Shown here piece by piece: positions 63,346-64,000 of a DNA stretch of 64,000 nucleotides (position 1 is the first letter of the stretch; each line of letters begins with the position of its first letter). The stretch lies in contig JALCQD010000001.1 in NCBI GenBank assembly GCA_022651005.1, forward strand, positions 434,001-498,000. Direction: 5' to 3'. The notes beneath the pieces are model-generated. The model did not search any database and was not told the origin of the DNA. It saw only the letters and a program-made list of their open reading frames with translations. This stretch comes from Bifidobacteriaceae bacterium (GTDB lineage: Bacteria; Actinomycetota; Actinomycetes; Actinomycetales; Bifidobacteriaceae). The position numbers and the translations under genes were made by a program.

Positions 63346-64000
63346 TCAGTAGTCGAAGGCCACTTCGTAGGCCGTGCTGAAGTTTTTGGAGAAAACTTGT
63401 GCCACTTTCTTGGTGCGGTAGGCGCTCAAGATCTTCTTATAAACGGGGTTATTTTTATCCTCTGTCCGCGCCACGAGGGTATTGACCCATTGATGGTCCT
63501 TGCCGTTGATATCGAGCTTCGGATCGAAGACGGCATCCTTCTTGGGATCGAGGCCGTGATCCATGGCGGAGTAGCCATTAGTGACGCCGACGGCATAGTC
63601 GTCGAGGAGGTTGGGGATCTCGTTGGCATCCACTTCCTCAATGTCATAGTGATGGGGATTTGATGTGATTTCCTTCGTGGTGGGGTAATTCTCACCCTTT
63701 TGCGTCGTCGTCCCAATGAGACCCGCTTCTTGCAGAATGAGCAAGGCGCGCCCTCCATTGGCTGGGTTGTTCGGAATGGCGATTTTCGCGCCGTCGGGAA
63801 GATCCTTCACGGACTTGTACTGCTTGGAATAGATGTCGAAGCGGGAGATGTAGAGGTCACCGATGGCAGTGAGGGCGTAATGCTTCTCGGCAACCTGCGC
63901 AGCGAGGAAGTTGTGGCTTTGGAAGGCGTTGAGATCGAGGTCGCCACTCACCGTCGCCTGATTCGCCAGACCAGAACCTCCCTGGAACTGCGTGGTGACC
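63346..64000 (-). CDS. metQ: methionine ABC transporter substrate-binding lipoprotein MetQ (N-terminus outside the window)
   Basis: The C-terminal about 218 residues of a NlpA/MetQ-family protein; the start lies beyond base 64000. Typical segments are GDLDLNAFQSHNFL, YSKQYKSVKDLPDGAKIAIPNNPANGGRALLILQEAGLI and VGVTNGYSAMDHGLDPKKDAVF. It is the first visible gene of the metQ-GNAT-DUF1684-metN-metI operon, 17 bases upstream of the GNAT gene. Confidence 0.95.
   Translation of the reverse strand, partial: VTTQFQGGSGLANQATVSGDLDLNAFQSHNFLAAQVAEKHYALTAIGDLYISRFDIYSKQYKSVKDLPDGAKIAIPNNPANGGRALLILQEAGLIGTTTQKGENYPTTKEITSNPHHYDIEEVDANEIPNLLDDYAVGVTNGYSAMDHGLDPKKDAVFDPKLDINGKDHQWVNTLVARTEDKNNPVYKKILSAYRTKKVAQVFSKNFSTAYEVAFDY

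Overview
The window is a GC-rich, gene-dense chromosomal segment from a high-GC Gram-positive bacterium. Family content and gene order point to the Bifidobacteriaceae (Bifidobacterium or a close scardovial relative). The main pointers are small-type purL followed by purF-purM-purD with convergent purK-purE, prfB-ftsE-ftsX-CHAP hydrolase-smpB, dgt with dnaG, luxS beside a stand-alone RAM-domain protein, and a cystathionine synthase pair. I did not compute GC or run any search, so the genus is an inference. No rRNA, CRISPR array, insertion sequence or prophage is visible. One tRNA is present.

Layout. 1-7.8 kb: purine synthesis (purL partial, purF, purM, purD; then purK-purE on the other strand). 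8.2-11.4 kb: glutamate-type amino-acid importer without its ATPase, translationally coupled to a GNAT acetyltransferase. 11.4-14.1 kb: a large secreted, membrane-anchored SGNH/GDSL protein with two SGNH-like halves. 14.1-15.1 kb: tRNA-Arg(UCU) and endonuclease IV. 15.3-19.8 kb: sialic-acid-type cluster (NanT-like symporter, NanA-like aldolase, DUF4862-like protein) with a divergent FadR/GntR regulator. 19.8-20.7 kb: luxS and a RAM-domain protein. 20.8-21.0 kb: a 161-bp nested inverted-repeat array. 21.1-29.4 kb: dnaG, DHA2 exporter, dgt, alr, amino-acid permease. 29.4-34.2 kb: gluconate region (GntR regulator, an unknown gene broken by an amber codon, gntK, gntP, NAD-type gnd). 34.3-36.5 kb: metB and cystathionine beta-synthase/cysteine synthase. 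36.8-42.3 kb: oligopeptide-type ABC operon. 42.5-44.8 kb: coaX, a Fur/Zur regulator and a zinc-binding lipoprotein behind an exact 7-1-7 Fur/Zur box. 44.9-48.6 kb: pseudouridine synthase, NAD(P)HX dehydratase, glmS. 48.7-51.6 kb: a second polar amino-acid importer whose permease N-terminus is split by a six-C run. 51.7-57.3 kb: smpB, CHAP hydrolase, ftsX, ftsE, prfB. 57.4-59.9 kb: small membrane protein, dapD, PLP aminotransferase. 59.8-64 kb: methionine-type importer metI-metN with inserted DUF1684 and acetyltransferase genes, ending inside metQ.

How the parts work together. Nitrogen and sulfur acquisition dominates: three amino-acid importers, one peptide importer, one cationic amino-acid permease and the transsulfuration pair. 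Carbon supply is added through gluconate (entering as ribulose-5-phosphate) and a sialic-acid-like substrate. The division block couples FtsEX to its probable wall hydrolase.

The strongest unexplained signals are the helically phased 8-site repeat at 20831-20991, the amber-split gene at 30272-30994, the homopolymer frameshift at 50404-50409, the in-frame minisatellite in an OppD-like ATPase, and two importer operons each coupled to a GNAT enzyme.
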